Below are positions 9,376 to 17,685 of a stretch of 64,000 nucleotides of DNA, in pieces. The stretch covers positions 620,001 through 684,000 of the forward strand of contig NZ_CP010817.1 in the NCBI RefSeq assembly GCF_000833025.1, in the 5' to 3' direction. The notes under the pieces were generated by a model, which was given only the letters and a program-made list of their open reading frames with translations, was not told the origin of the DNA and did no database searches. Position 1 is the stretch's first letter. Every line of letters begins with the position of its first letter. Origin of the DNA: Myroides profundi. GTDB lineage: Bacteria; Bacteroidota; Bacteroidia; Flavobacteriales; Flavobacteriaceae. A program made the position numbers and the translations under genes.

Positions 9376-9406
9376 CAACCCAATTTTATATGTAAATACA
9401 TCAAAA

Positions 9407-10729
9407 ATGAATATTACAAGAAATAATGTAGATGCTCTTAATGCAATCGTAACTATTGAGCTTGCAAAAGAAGATTACCAAGGTAATGTAGATAACGTTT
9501 TATCTAACTACAAAAAGAACGCAAACGTTCCTGGATTTAGAAAAGGTGCAGTTCCAATGAGTTTAATCGTAAAACAATATGGTAAAGCTGTATTGTTCGA
9601 AGAAGTAAACAAAATTTTGCAAGAAAAATTAAGTAACTATCTTGTAGAAGAAAAATTAGATATTTTAGGAAATCCATTACCAGTAGCTAATGATATTAAC
9701 TGGGATGCAGATGTATTAAAATTTGATTTTGAATTAGGATTAGCTCCTGAGTTTTCTTTAGACTTAGAAGGTAAAAATAAAATCAAGAAGTTCAAAGTTG
9801 TAGCTGATGACGCTATGCTTGACGAGCAAGTTGAGTTTATTCAAAAACAATACGGAAAAATGATCTCTAAAGAGGTAGTAGAAGAAACATCAGAAATGGT
9901 AGGTACTTTCGCTAACGAAGAAGAGGGAATCAATAATGAAGTTAAAATCGCTGTAAGCGATATCAGAACTAAAACAAACCAAAAGAAATTTATTGGTAAA
10001 AAAGTAGGTGACCAAGTTACTGTAAGTACTAAAGGTTTATTCGAAGATGACCATAAATTAATGGAAGTTTTAGCTGTTGATCACGATAAAGTTCACGGAT
10101 TAGAAATTGATGTAGTATTTACTATCAACGAAATCAATGAAACAGAGAAAGCTGAATTAAACCAAGAGTTATTCGATAAATTGTTTGGAGAAGGAGTTGT
10201 TACTTCTGTTGAGCAATTAAAAGAAAAAATCAAAGAAGATGCTGAAAAGCAATTTGCTAGTCAAGCAGATCAAAAATTCTTAAACGATGTTTACGAACAT
10301 TTATTAGAGAATACTTCATTTGAATTACCAGCTGCTTTCTTAACTAAATGGTTAATGGATGCAGGTGAGACTCCAATGACTGCTGAAGAGGCTGCTGCTG
10401 AGTACACAAAATCAGAAAAAGGTTTACGTTACCAATTAGTAGAAGGAAAAGTAATGTCTCAATATGACTTACAATTAAACTTCGAAGAAATTAAAGAGTA
10501 TACTACTAAGTTGATTAAAGATCAAATGGCTCAGTTTGGACAAATGGATCCTGAAGCTAAAGTAGTTGAAGATATTGTTGCTAGAGTAATGACTAACCAA
10601 GATGAAGTTAGACGTATTTCTGAGCAAGTAATGAATGAAAAAGTATTAGCTTTATTTAACGATAAAGTAAAAGCTGAAGTAAAAGAAGTATCTTACAAAG
10701 ATTTCGTTAAGGAAATGTACGGAGAATAA
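9407..10729 (+). CDS. tig: Trigger factor
   Basis: This is the ribosome-associated chaperone that receives nascent chains at the tunnel exit. The 440-residue protein carries the ribosome-binding signature VPGFRKGAVP at about residue 44. A weakly conserved central PPIase-like region and a long helical C-terminal chaperone domain follow. It lies directly upstream of clpP-clpX, a widespread bacterial arrangement. A terminator separates it from clpP, so clpP is probably expressed separately or by read-through. Confidence 0.94.
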   Translation: MNITRNNVDALNAIVTIELAKEDYQGNVDNVLSNYKKNANVPGFRKGAVPMSLIVKQYGKAVLFEEVNKILQEKLSNYLVEEKLDILGNPLPVANDINWDADVLKFDFELGLAPEFSLDLEGKNKIKKFKVVADDAMLDEQVEFIQKQYGKMISKEVVEETSEMVGTFANEEEGINNEVKIAVSDIRTKTNQKKFIGKKVGDQVTVSTKGLFEDDHKLMEVLAVDHDKVHGLEIDVVFTINEINETEKAELNQELFDKLFGEGVVTSVEQLKEKIKEDAEKQFASQADQKFLNDVYEHLLENTSFELPAAFLTKWLMDAGETPMTAEEAAAEYTKSEKGLRYQLVEGKVMSQYDLQLNFEEIKEYTTKLIKDQMAQFGQMDPEAKVVEDIVARVMTNQDEVRRISEQVMNEKVLALFNDKVKAEVKEVSYKDFVKEMYGE

Positions 10730-10754
10730 TATCCGGAAAAAAATAAGTATATTT

Positions 10755-10792
10755 GAGCGTCTTTCTGTTAAAGAGAGGCGCTTATTTTTTTA
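10755..10792 (+). terminator. Terminator between tig and clpP
   Basis: AGCGTCTTT pairs with AGAGAGGCGCT (with G-T pairs), followed by an AT-run with seven T. Confidence 0.7.
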
Positions 10793-10822
10793 TATAGTAT
10801 TTAAAATAAATTGAAGAAGAAT

Positions 10823-11482
10823 ATGGATTTTGGTAAAGAGTTTCAAAAATTTGCTACAAAGCACCAAGGAATAAATAGTATGTACTACGATAAAATCGTT
10901 AGTAGTATGACTCCTTACATTATAGAAGAAAGACAGATGAACGTTGCTTCTATGGATGTGTTCTCACGTTTAATGATGGATAGAATCATCTTCATGGGAA
11001 CAGCTATTGATGATTATGTAGCGAATATTATACAGGCGCAGTTATTATTCTTAGAAAGTGTAGATAACGAGAAAGACATTAGTATCTATGTGAACTCTCC
11101 TGGAGGAGGTGTTTATGCTGGATTAGGTATCTATGATACTATGCAGTTAATCAAACCTGATGTAGCAACGATTTGTACAGGTATGGCAGCATCAATGGGA
11201 GCTGTGTTATTATGTGCTGGAGCTGCAGGAAAGCGTTCTGCATTACCACATTCACGAGTGATGATTCACCAACCATTAGGAGGAGCACAAGGACAAGCTT
11301 CTGATATCGAAATTACAGCTCGTGAGATATTAAAATTAAAAGATGAATTATACGAAATCATCTCTAAGCACTCTGGACAATCTATGGAGAAAGTACATCA
11401 TGATAGTGACCGTGACTACTGGATGATTGCACAAGAGGCTAAAGAATATGGAATGATTGATGAGGTTTTAATTAGAAAATAA
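10823..11482 (+). CDS. clpP: ATP-dependent Clp protease proteolytic subunit ClpP
   Basis: This is the serine peptidase subunit of the ClpXP protease. The 219-residue product has the NSPGGGVYAGLGIYDTM region, the nucleophile serine in GMAASMGAVLL and the catalytic histidine in RVMIHQPLGG. I choose the ATG at 10823 (MDFGKEFQKF) over an in-frame TTG four codons earlier. The clpX start follows the stop codon after 3 bp, so the two subunits are made from one message. Confidence 0.95.
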   Translation: MDFGKEFQKFATKHQGINSMYYDKIVSSMTPYIIEERQMNVASMDVFSRLMMDRIIFMGTAIDDYVANIIQAQLLFLESVDNEKDISIYVNSPGGGVYAGLGIYDTMQLIKPDVATICTGMAASMGAVLLCAGAAGKRSALPHSRVMIHQPLGGAQGQASDIEITAREILKLKDELYEIISKHSGQSMEKVHHDSDRDYWMIAQEAKEYGMIDEVLIRK

Positions 11483-11485
11483 TTT

Positions 11486-12727
11486 ATGGCTAAAGAAGAA
11501 ATGTCATGTTCATTCTGTGGGCGTGCTAAATCTGATACAAATATTCTAATTGCTGGTATAGATGCTCATATTTGTGATCGTTGTGTAGAGCAAGCTTATG
11601 GTATAGTATTAGAAGAACAACAGTCAAAACATTTAAGTGATTTGTCAAGTGATTTATTACTTAAGAAACCAATGGAAATAAGAGCGTTCTTAGATGAGTA
11701 TGTCATAGGGCAAGATCAAACTAAGAAAGTAATGTCTGTAGCTGTTTATAATCACTATAAACGTCTTCTGCAAGAAATGAATGGAGATGATCAAGATATC
11801 GAAATCGAAAAGAGTAATATCTTGATGGTGGGACAGACAGGTACAGGTAAAACATTAGTAGCAAAAACAATTGCTAGAATGTTGAATGTACCATTAGCTA
11901 TTGTAGATGCGACAGTATTAACAGAGGCTGGTTATGTAGGAGAAGATGTAGAAGGTATTCTTACTAAACTTTTGCAAGCTGCAGATTACGATGTAGAAAA
12001 AGCAGAACGTGGTATCATCTTTATAGATGAGATAGATAAAATCGCGCGTAAGAGTGATAACCCATCTATAACACGTGATGTATCAGGAGAAGGAGTTCAG
12101 CAGGCTTTATTAAAGCTTCTAGAAGGAAGTATAGTAAATGTACCACCTAAAGGAGGAAGAAAGCATCCAGATCAGAAGTTTATAGAAGTAAACACAAAGA
12201 ATATTCTATTCGTAGCAGGAGGAGCTTTTGACGGTATTGAAAGACTTATTTCTAAACGATTAAATATGCAAGCTGTAGGATATAAGTCTACAGTAGAAGG
12301 AGATCAGGTTGATCGTACTAACTTAATGCAGTATATTATTCCAAAGGATATTAAGGACTATGGATTAATCCCTGAGATTATTGGAAGGTTACCTGTATTA
12401 ACGCATATGGATCCATTAGATAAGACGACATTGCGTGCAATTCTTACGGAACCTAAAAATGCTCTAATAAAACAATATGAAAAGCTATTCGAAATGGATG
12501 GTATTAAGTTCTCTATTACTGATGAGGCATTAGATTATATTGTAGATAAAGCACTAGAGTATAAGTTAGGTGCTAGAGGATTGAGATCGTTATGTGAAGC
12601 TATTCTAACAGACGCTATGTACGAGTTACCTAGCCAAGATGGAATAAAAGAGTTAAATGTAGATAAAGACTACACGGCTCAGGCATTGAATAAAAACTTA
12701 TTGCAACGACTAGAAGTTGCATCATAA
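11486..12727 (+). CDS. clpX: ATP-dependent Clp protease ATP-binding subunit ClpX
   Basis: This AAA+ unfoldase feeds substrates to ClpP. The 413-residue protein begins with the Cys4 zinc-binding domain (CSFCGRAK ... CDRCVEQ). It then carries Walker A GQTGTGKT (about residue 115), Walker [11 protein letters not shown], the pore region after [12 protein letters not shown], and sensor/arginine motifs in [11 protein letters not shown]. It sits 3 bp downstream of clpP. Length and motifs are standard. Confidence 0.96.
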   Translation: MAKEEMSCSFCGRAKSDTNILIAGIDAHICDRCVEQAYGIVLEEQQSKHLSDLSSDLLLKKPMEIRAFLDEYVIGQDQTKKVMSVAVYNHYKRLLQEMNGDDQDIEIEKSNILMVGQTGTGKTLVAKTIARMLNVPLAIVDATVLTEAGYVGEDVEGILTKLLQAADYDVEKAERGIIFIDEIDKIARKSDNPSITRDVSGEGVQQALLKLLEGSIVNVPPKGGRKHPDQKFIEVNTKNILFVAGGAFDGIERLISKRLNMQAVGYKSTVEGDQVDRTNLMQYIIPKDIKDYGLIPEIIGRLPVLTHMDPLDKTTLRAILTEPKNALIKQYEKLFEMDGIKFSITDEALDYIVDKALEYKLGARGLRSLCEAILTDAMYELPSQDGIKELNVDKDYTAQALNKNLLQRLEVAS

Positions 12728-12728
12728 T

Positions 12729-12762
12729 AAAAAAGCAGGAAAGTTCTTCCTGCTTTTTTTTT
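12729..12762. terminator. Bidirectional terminator between clpX and a convergent lipoprotein gene
   Basis: AAAAGCAGGA and TCCTGCTTTT form a symmetric stem with A-run and T-run on opposite sides. It can serve both clpX and the gene on the minus strand, whose stop codon it overlaps. Confidence 0.85.
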
Positions 12763-13099
12763 ATTGAGTAAATTGTTTTCTCAATTTCATATATTTCTTA
12801 AGTTGGTTGGATGTTATTCTGTTCTGATTAATTAATAGATTTAATTTATTATCTAATACATTAATATCTAACATGAGATCAGAGTATCTTTTTAAAGCCT
12901 CTTTATTACCATATAGCGCTTTCGGGTATATTTCTGAGTAGATAGAAGCATGTTGACTGTAAATAGTCAGTATAGAGTCTATTTCTACTTGGTAAGCTTT
13001 ATCTTCTTCTGTAGGCTCCATTACTGTATATCGCCCTTCATTACAACCAGAAAAAAGAAGAAAGAAAGAGATAACTAATAGATAAACATATTTTTGCAT
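12761..13099 (-). CDS. Small putative lipoprotein, unknown function
   Basis: This is a 112-residue protein with a lipoprotein signal (LLFSGCNEG, cysteine at about 19), then a helical region containing EPTEEDKAYQVEIDSIL. I do not recognise a family. It is convergent with clpX and follows the response regulator gene on the same strand after about 150 bp, so it could be the tail of that unit or separate. No promoter box is obvious. Confidence 0.7.
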   Translation of the reverse strand: MQKYVYLLVISFFLLFSGCNEGRYTVMEPTEEDKAYQVEIDSILTIYSQHASIYSEIYPKALYGNKEALKRYSDLMLDINVLDNKLNLLINQNRITSNQLKKYMKLRKQFTQ

Positions 13100-13246
13100 A
13101 ATACAGCATGATTTATGGAAGGTAAAAGTACTGGCTAAAAATGACAGTGTTTTACGGAAAACCTCATTTAGTGAATATTTATGTCAAAAAGATAGATGAG
13201 TATTAGAGTTTACTGTAGTATTTGGCTAATGGATGAGAATCTGGGT

Positions 13247-13918
13247 TTAAATGATTCCCATATCTTTTACAATACCAATAAGGTGTGTTGTGTTTTTAGC
13301 ATTAAAAGAAACTCTTAAACGGCTTATTCTCTTTTCGATACTACTTGTACTTGCTATTGATAGGTTATCTTCTTTAAACTTATGACTCATTTCACTTTGA
13401 GAGTATCCTTCTGCTAGTAGACGAAGAATAGTTAAATCTTCCTCTTGTAGTACTAGCGTGACAGGATTGTCTTTTACATCTTTGATATCTGGTGATAGAT
13501 AAGGTTTTTTCTCTTGTTGGATATAGGTGATAGCTGTTAGTAGTTCTTTAATACTATTTCTCCCTTTGCTGATATAAGCATTGACTTTTAAATCATCTAT
13601 TAATTCACTTACTTCTATAAATCTGTTTTCTATAGAATAGACAATGACTTTAAGATTGTCATCTTGTTCACGTATTAATTTGATTAAGTCTGCTCCTCCC
13701 TTTAGTTTAGTTTCTCTATAGTCTTCTTGAAAAGACAAGTCAGAGATAATTAAATCAAACGGTGAGTTATTGTTCTTAGCACCTTGAATTTTTAGCCAAG
13801 CATCATCACAGTATTTAGTACTGTATACTTCGACCTGTGGAATGTTGTCACTTAGGGCTTGTACAATACCAATATTGATACTATCATAATCCTCGACAAC
13901 TAATATCTTTTTAAACAT
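13247..13918 (-). CDS. LuxR/NarL-type response regulator
   Basis: This is a 223-residue two-component regulator. The receiver domain (about 1-130) has the acidic pocket VVEDYD, the phospho-acceptor aspartate in LIISDLSF (about residue 59) and the conserved lysine in YISKG. The C-terminal DNA-binding helix-turn-helix begins at about 155 with EEDLTILRLLAEGYSQSEM, as in LuxR/FixJ-type regulators, but the recognition-helix region is longer than usual. Its ATG lies inside the kinase gene: the two overlap by 8 bp (ATGTTTAA), which indicates translational coupling. It probably answers the adjacent TPR kinase. Confidence 0.9.
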   Translation of the reverse strand: MFKKILVVEDYDSINIGIVQALSDNIPQVEVYSTKYCDDAWLKIQGAKNNNSPFDLIISDLSFQEDYRETKLKGGADLIKLIREQDDNLKVIVYSIENRFIEVSELIDDLKVNAYISKGRNSIKELLTAITYIQQEKKPYLSPDIKDVKDNPVTLVLQEEDLTILRLLAEGYSQSEMSHKFKEDNLSIASTSSIEKRISRLRVSFNAKNTTHLIGIVKDMGII

Positions 13919-15650
13919 AATTTTTTTTCGGTAATTGGATATTATACTTTACACCCAGTTTATTAGTTGAATCAAATATAAATGTTCCTCCAATATTAGT
14001 AATACGGTTTTCCACATTTGAAAGCCCATTTTTTGATTTAATATTTTCCTGTATGATTCCTACGCCGTTATCAGAATAGAATATTTTAAAGTACTTTTTA
14101 TCTTCATTGAATTTGAACACTACTATAGTAGCCATACTATGTTTCTTCATATTGACTAATAATTCTTGTATTACTCGATAGATGGTTATCTTTTGATTCT
14201 TATCAAGTAGAGAAAAATCAAAGCTGTCAAGCCCTGAGATGATAATCTGGCAGTTATCAGTAGTGTATTCATTGAATAAATTAGTCAAATGCGTAACAAA
14301 GGTTTCATCCGTTGCAATAGAGCTATGTTGCAGAGAAATGTTTCTTGCTTTTTTATAGATAGACTCCAGATCAGATAGTAAATGATTCTTTGTTTCTGGA
14401 GTTTCAAGATTAAAGTTCTGTGTATACGTTAATGCATTGAATACATCATTCGCTAATTCGTCGTGTATCTTTTTAGCAATTTTAGTTTCTGTTAAGTAAG
14501 ACTGTTGAATCTTATCTAGTCTATGACGATGTTTTATTCTTCTGTAAATAAAAGATGTAATCACTCCACCTGCCAATAAACAAAGAAGACTCACATAAAG
14601 AGCATTTTTACTTCTAGCAGATACTAGTTCACTGTGTTGTAAATCAAGTTTTAGCTTAATGTTCTCTTGTTCATGTTGTTCAAAGTCATAACGTATTTTA
14701 GCGAATTGATTCTTCGCTTGTTGAGTCTCCGTAGCGATTTCTTTAGAAAGGTCTATATAATCTGCATAATACTTAGAGGGACTGTCTGTACTAGACTTGA
14801 TGAGGTATTCAAGAGCTTGTAGTTTGTCTTTTTTATTTTTATTAGTTGTAGTGATTTCATAAGCCTTTAAGGCATAGTCATGTGCAGAGTGATAATATTT
14901 ATTTAAGGTATAATATTCTGCTAGGTTGATATAGCTTCTATAGATGTCATTTTGATTGATATCGTTTAGTCTTATAGCTAAGGCTTCTTCTAATTCTTTT
15001 AATCCTTGTGATTTGTCTTGTAAGTAAAGGGCTTTTCCTAAGTTGTTCAAACATCTTGCTTGTTCTAGAGGCATTTCTTTAAAGACATTAGAAGAAAGAA
15101 TGTCTTGTAGAATATCAATTGCTTTAGTGTATTCTTTTAAACTAATATAATTAGATGCGATATTGTTTAAAATAATATTTTTAGAATCAGGTGAATTGGT
15201 GAATTTTAATGAGTTATTAAAATATTTTATAGAGTTTGAATAATCTTCTAATTCAGCATTACAGATTCCTAATGTATTATAAATATATGTTTTAAAAGAT
15301 TCGTCTTTATTTTTGATATCAAATAGTTCTTGAGTAATTAATTCTTGAGCACTATTTGGGTCACCAATAATTAAATATATTGTAGTTATGCGTAGATTGT
15401 TGTAAGTAATGCTTTCTTTTTTCTTTGCTAAACTAAAATGATTGTTGGATGTTAAATAAGATTTGAAAGCATTATTTAATTGATTTTTAGTATATAAACT
15501 ATCTCCAAGATGCTGATGATAGTATCCTAAAGTTATATTATCATTACTCTTAACATCATTGTTTTTTTTAAAACATGATGTTAAGAGTAATGTAATTATT
15601 ACTAGTAAAGCAATATTCGAAGAATAAAAAGTAAGAATTTGTCTTTTCAT
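13911..15650 (-). CDS. TPR-containing sensor histidine kinase (HisKA_3 type)
   Basis: This is a 579-residue membrane kinase. The N-terminus is a lipoprotein-like or signal segment (LLLTSCFKK, cysteine about 26). TPR-like helical repeats follow (about 40-300), predicted periplasmic, then a coiled linker and a transmembrane segment around 350-370. The cytoplasmic part has the phospho-acceptor histidine in KIHDELANDVFNAL and a HATPase domain with the N box ELLVNMKKHS, G1 DNGVGI and G2 NGLSNVENRI. This architecture is frequent in Bacteroidota. It is downstream of a repeat lipoprotein (34 bp gap) and overlaps its cognate regulator. The signal it senses is unknown; the lipoprotein is a candidate. 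Confidence 0.9.
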   Translation of the reverse strand: MKRQILTFYSSNIALLVIITLLLTSCFKKNNDVKSNDNITLGYYHQHLGDSLYTKNQLNNAFKSYLTSNNHFSLAKKKESITYNNLRITTIYLIIGDPNSAQELITQELFDIKNKDESFKTYIYNTLGICNAELEDYSNSIKYFNNSLKFTNSPDSKNIILNNIASNYISLKEYTKAIDILQDILSSNVFKEMPLEQARCLNNLGKALYLQDKSQGLKELEEALAIRLNDINQNDIYRSYINLAEYYTLNKYYHSAHDYALKAYEITTTNKNKKDKLQALEYLIKSSTDSPSKYYADYIDLSKEIATETQQAKNQFAKIRYDFEQHEQENIKLKLDLQHSELVSARSKNALYVSLLCLLAGGVITSFIYRRIKHRHRLDKIQQSYLTETKIAKKIHDELANDVFNALTYTQNFNLETPETKNHLLSDLESIYKKARNISLQHSSIATDETFVTHLTNLFNEYTTDNCQIIISGLDSFDFSLLDKNQKITIYRVIQELLVNMKKHSMATIVVFKFNEDKKYFKIFYSDNGVGIIQENIKSKNGLSNVENRITNIGGTFIFDSTNKLGVKYNIQLPKKNYV

Positions 15651-15671
15651 TCTTCGAATTTAGTACTATTT

Positions 15672-15693
15672 ATTCAATAAATTATTATTGAAT
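15672..15693 (-). other. Hairpin over the stop codon of the repeat lipoprotein
   Basis: A perfect 9-bp stem (15672-15680 with 15685-15693) with a 4-nt loop includes the last sense codons and the stop codon of the lipoprotein gene. It has no clear T-run on the minus strand, so it may stabilise or process the message, or weaken read-through into the kinase gene, rather than fully end transcription. Confidence 0.5.
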
Positions 15694-15999
15694 CTTAGGA
15701 GGTTTAATAGGTGGATGTCCCCAGTCATGATCTACCTCTTGTTCAATATTTAAACTATTTGTTTTAGGAGGTTTAATAGGTGGATGTCCCCAGTCATGAT
15801 CTACCTCTTGTTCAATATTTAAACTATTTGTTTTAGGAGGTTTAATAGGTGGATGTCCCCAGTCATGATCCATCTCCTGATCCACTCCATTCACTTTAAC
15901 CTCTTTCTTCATTTGAAGTTGGTTATCATCTTTATCACAGCTTACCATTGATAATGTGATTACGCCTAATAGCATTGCTACTTTTACTGATTTTTTCAT
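15685..15999 (-). CDS. Small lipoprotein with three 23-residue repeats
   Basis: This is a 104-residue predicted lipoprotein. The signal peptide ends in the lipobox SMVSC (cysteine about 21), followed by DKDDN, which resembles the Bacteroidota signal for export of lipoproteins to the cell surface. After a short spacer, three units follow, each ending in QExDHDWGHPPIKPPK; the second and third are identical and start TNSLNIEQE. The protein ends two residues after the last unit. I recognise no family. It is the first gene of an apparent operon with a TPR histidine kinase and a LuxR-type regulator. A role as a secreted signal precursor, ligand or surface adhesin is inference only. Confidence 0.8.
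   Translation of the reverse strand: MKKSVKVAMLLGVITLSMVSCDKDDNQLQMKKEVKVNGVDQEMDHDWGHPPIKPPKTNSLNIEQEVDHDWGHPPIKPPKTNSLNIEQEVDHDWGHPPIKPPKIQ
15697..15870. repeat. 69-bp tandem repeat inside the lipoprotein gene
   Basis: Units begin at 15697, 15766 and 15835. The first two are identical over 69 bp and the third matches for 36 bp before diverging. The period is 23 codons, so copy number can change without a frameshift. Confidence 0.95.
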
Positions 16000-16261
16000 T
16001 GTTTAGTAATTAAAAAGTTAAGTCCTGAAAAAGAGATGTCGTGCTGAGGGAAGCGAGTTGTTTAAGTGACATAAAATGGCTTCCTTGTTATTTTAGTATC
16101 ACGAGTAAACAACCCATATAAATGTTTCGTACTTTTGAAACATCACAACACGTATCTGATTTTCGACACAGCAAAGGAAAGGCGACTTTTAGGGTGCAAT
16201 GTGTTGTAAATCTGATGATTCCGATGATTCTGATAATTCCGTTTTACATTGAATTATAATT
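16000..16261. promoter_or_regulatory. Palindrome-rich divergent intergenic region
   Basis: It holds several inverted repeats: GTTGTTTA (16057-16064) with TAAACAAC (16106-16113); ATGTTTC (16122-16128) with GAAACAT (16137-16143), which encloses a -7 box TACTTTTG (16130-16137, plus strand); and ACAACAC near 16146 with GTGTTGT near 16200. Three 9-bp direct repeats of the type YGATRATTC lie at 16213-16239. It separates the lipoprotein-kinase operon from the divergent gene at 16262 and probably controls one or both. Confidence 0.5.
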
Positions 16262-17194
16262 ATGACCTTACTAACGATTAATGACTATACAGATAGTTTA
16301 AAAAAACATATTAATAAAGTTCAAGATTTACCTCAGTACACAGTTCTGTTATCTCCATCACCTGCACAATTGAGAAATTATTGTATTGGACTGTGTAAAG
16401 AAGATTTATCTCCTGACGATAAAATAATTCTTAAAGATTTTTTTAGAGGTGATAGCACAGAGCTAAATGATATTGTTAAGAGTATTAATAGATTTGAACT
16501 AGGATGGTTTAAACCTATTCAGAGTTTTTTAGGCAAAAAAACTGATACATCTAAGAACCATGCTGTACTAGAAATGGTGGCCTTAATGTATGATTATGAA
16601 CCTAGACCGTATGGCAAGTTTAGAAAGAGTAGTGTAGAGATAGAAGAGGGGAGTGTAGCTGATGAACAAGCTGATTCAATTATTGTTGAAGAGAAAAGAG
16701 AAGCAGTTGAAGAGAAGACTATTGAAGATCATATACCACCTGTTCAATCATTTGCAGAATCTCTGCCTACTACTACAGCGAAGAATAAATTTAAGCGCAA
16801 TCTATTAATTGTCACAGTGATTATAATAGGCTTATTAGGTGTTGGTAGTTTAGCGAGTAGTATGTTATCAAATGATCAATGTATGAAGTGGGAAGGAGAT
16901 AGATATGTGGCTTATGACTGTGGTGAGGCTACAATAAAGAGTTTTGCAGGTGTAAGTAGTGAGCCTGTACCGTATGATAAAAGCATACTGAAGAACTTTA
17001 AACAAATAAGTGTTGATTGTGATACCGAGTTTTTTAGGAAAGGAAAACCGAAGGTATGGTTTGTCAAGACTGGAGAGGGAAAACATGATTATTTTAATAA
17101 CCCAGGAACAGGGGTGCATCCTATCTCTGGTAAGTCTTTAAGACCAATCACGCAATATCATCTAAATAAATACATCTACTCTAAGTGTAAATAA
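16262..17194 (+). CDS. Hypothetical single-pass membrane protein
   Basis: This is a 310-residue protein I cannot assign. The N-terminal about 120 residues look soluble (IKSINRFELGWFKPIQSFLGKK), followed by an acidic E/V-rich linker (about 130-170). One transmembrane segment lies around 182-202 (LLIVTVIIIGLLGVGSLASS). The C-terminal domain contains CMKWEGDRYVAYDC and HPISGKSLRPITQYHLNKYI, with cysteines that could form a disulfide outside the cytoplasm. It is divergent from the repeat lipoprotein operon across a palindrome-rich region and ends in a strong terminator. A link to the signalling locus is possible but unproven. Confidence 0.75.
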   Translation: MTLLTINDYTDSLKKHINKVQDLPQYTVLLSPSPAQLRNYCIGLCKEDLSPDDKIILKDFFRGDSTELNDIVKSINRFELGWFKPIQSFLGKKTDTSKNHAVLEMVALMYDYEPRPYGKFRKSSVEIEEGSVADEQADSIIVEEKREAVEEKTIEDHIPPVQSFAESLPTTTAKNKFKRNLLIVTVIIIGLLGVGSLASSMLSNDQCMKWEGDRYVAYDCGEATIKSFAGVSSEPVPYDKSILKNFKQISVDCDTEFFRKGKPKVWFVKTGEGKHDYFNNPGTGVHPISGKSLRPITQYHLNKYIYSKCK

Positions 17195-17240
17195 AAAAGA
17201 GGTTAGACATCACTAAAGACTGTCTAACCTCTTTTTTATT
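17193..17240 (+). terminator. Terminator after the membrane protein gene
   Basis: A 16-bp stem (17193-17208 with 17222-17237) built on AGAGGTTAGAC/GTCTAACCTCT is followed by T. Confidence 0.9.
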
Positions 17241-17685
17241 GTAGATTCCGATTATTCCGATACATAATCACCTAAGTTTGATTAATAATTGGCTTTTTGT
17301 AAGTACAGAAGAAGGAAAATAAAAGCATTTTAAACAACGGAATAATAAAATCTCTCATTACCGAATTTAAAATAAAGTACTTAAAATTCTATTTCTGATC
17401 AGTGTTTATTGATGAGTTAAAGATAGTTTTGTTTGGACCTGCTAGGGGATTGCTTGAGGGTTTCTTGCACATTCCTTCGACAAAAGCACCTTCTAGGCAA
17501 GGAAACCCCTAGAAATGTGCTAGCAATCCCCTAAGAAGTGCAAGCGAAACGCTCTTGTTCTATTCATTAATAACGAAATTAAAAGGAATGTATTTATTTA
17601 AAGAATTTAATTTTTATTTCTGCTTTAACCTATTCATAAGGATTGAATACTCTAAAGTAAGTAAAAACACAGTATAGTAGAACCA
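17241..17685. other. Long intergenic region with a structured element
   Basis: This lies between two convergent genes and has no convincing reading frame. The left edge carries GATTCCGATTATTCCGAT (17243-17261), similar to the repeats upstream of the gene at 16262. The centre (17443-17560) is dense in complementary segments, listed separately. The right part is plain AT-rich sequence. Confidence 0.6.
17443..17560. repeat. Structured inverted-repeat element, possible non-coding RNA
   Basis: TAGGGGATTGCT (17443-17454) pairs perfectly with AGCAATCCCCTA (17522-17533). Inside, GCACATT (17467-17473) pairs with AATGTGC (17514-17520), and TTCTAGG (17491-17497) with CCTAGAA (17508-17514). An alternative pairing joins GGGTTTCTTG (17458-17467) to CAAGGAAACCC (17498-17508) with one bulge, and CTTGCAC to GTGCAAG just outside. 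It is more GC-rich than its surroundings. It could be a structured RNA or a mobile-repeat remnant. Confidence 0.55.

Noticed and set aside
10748..10755. TATATTTG as a promoter for clpP
   Set aside because: It overlaps the start of the tig terminator and has no TTG at the right distance upstream.
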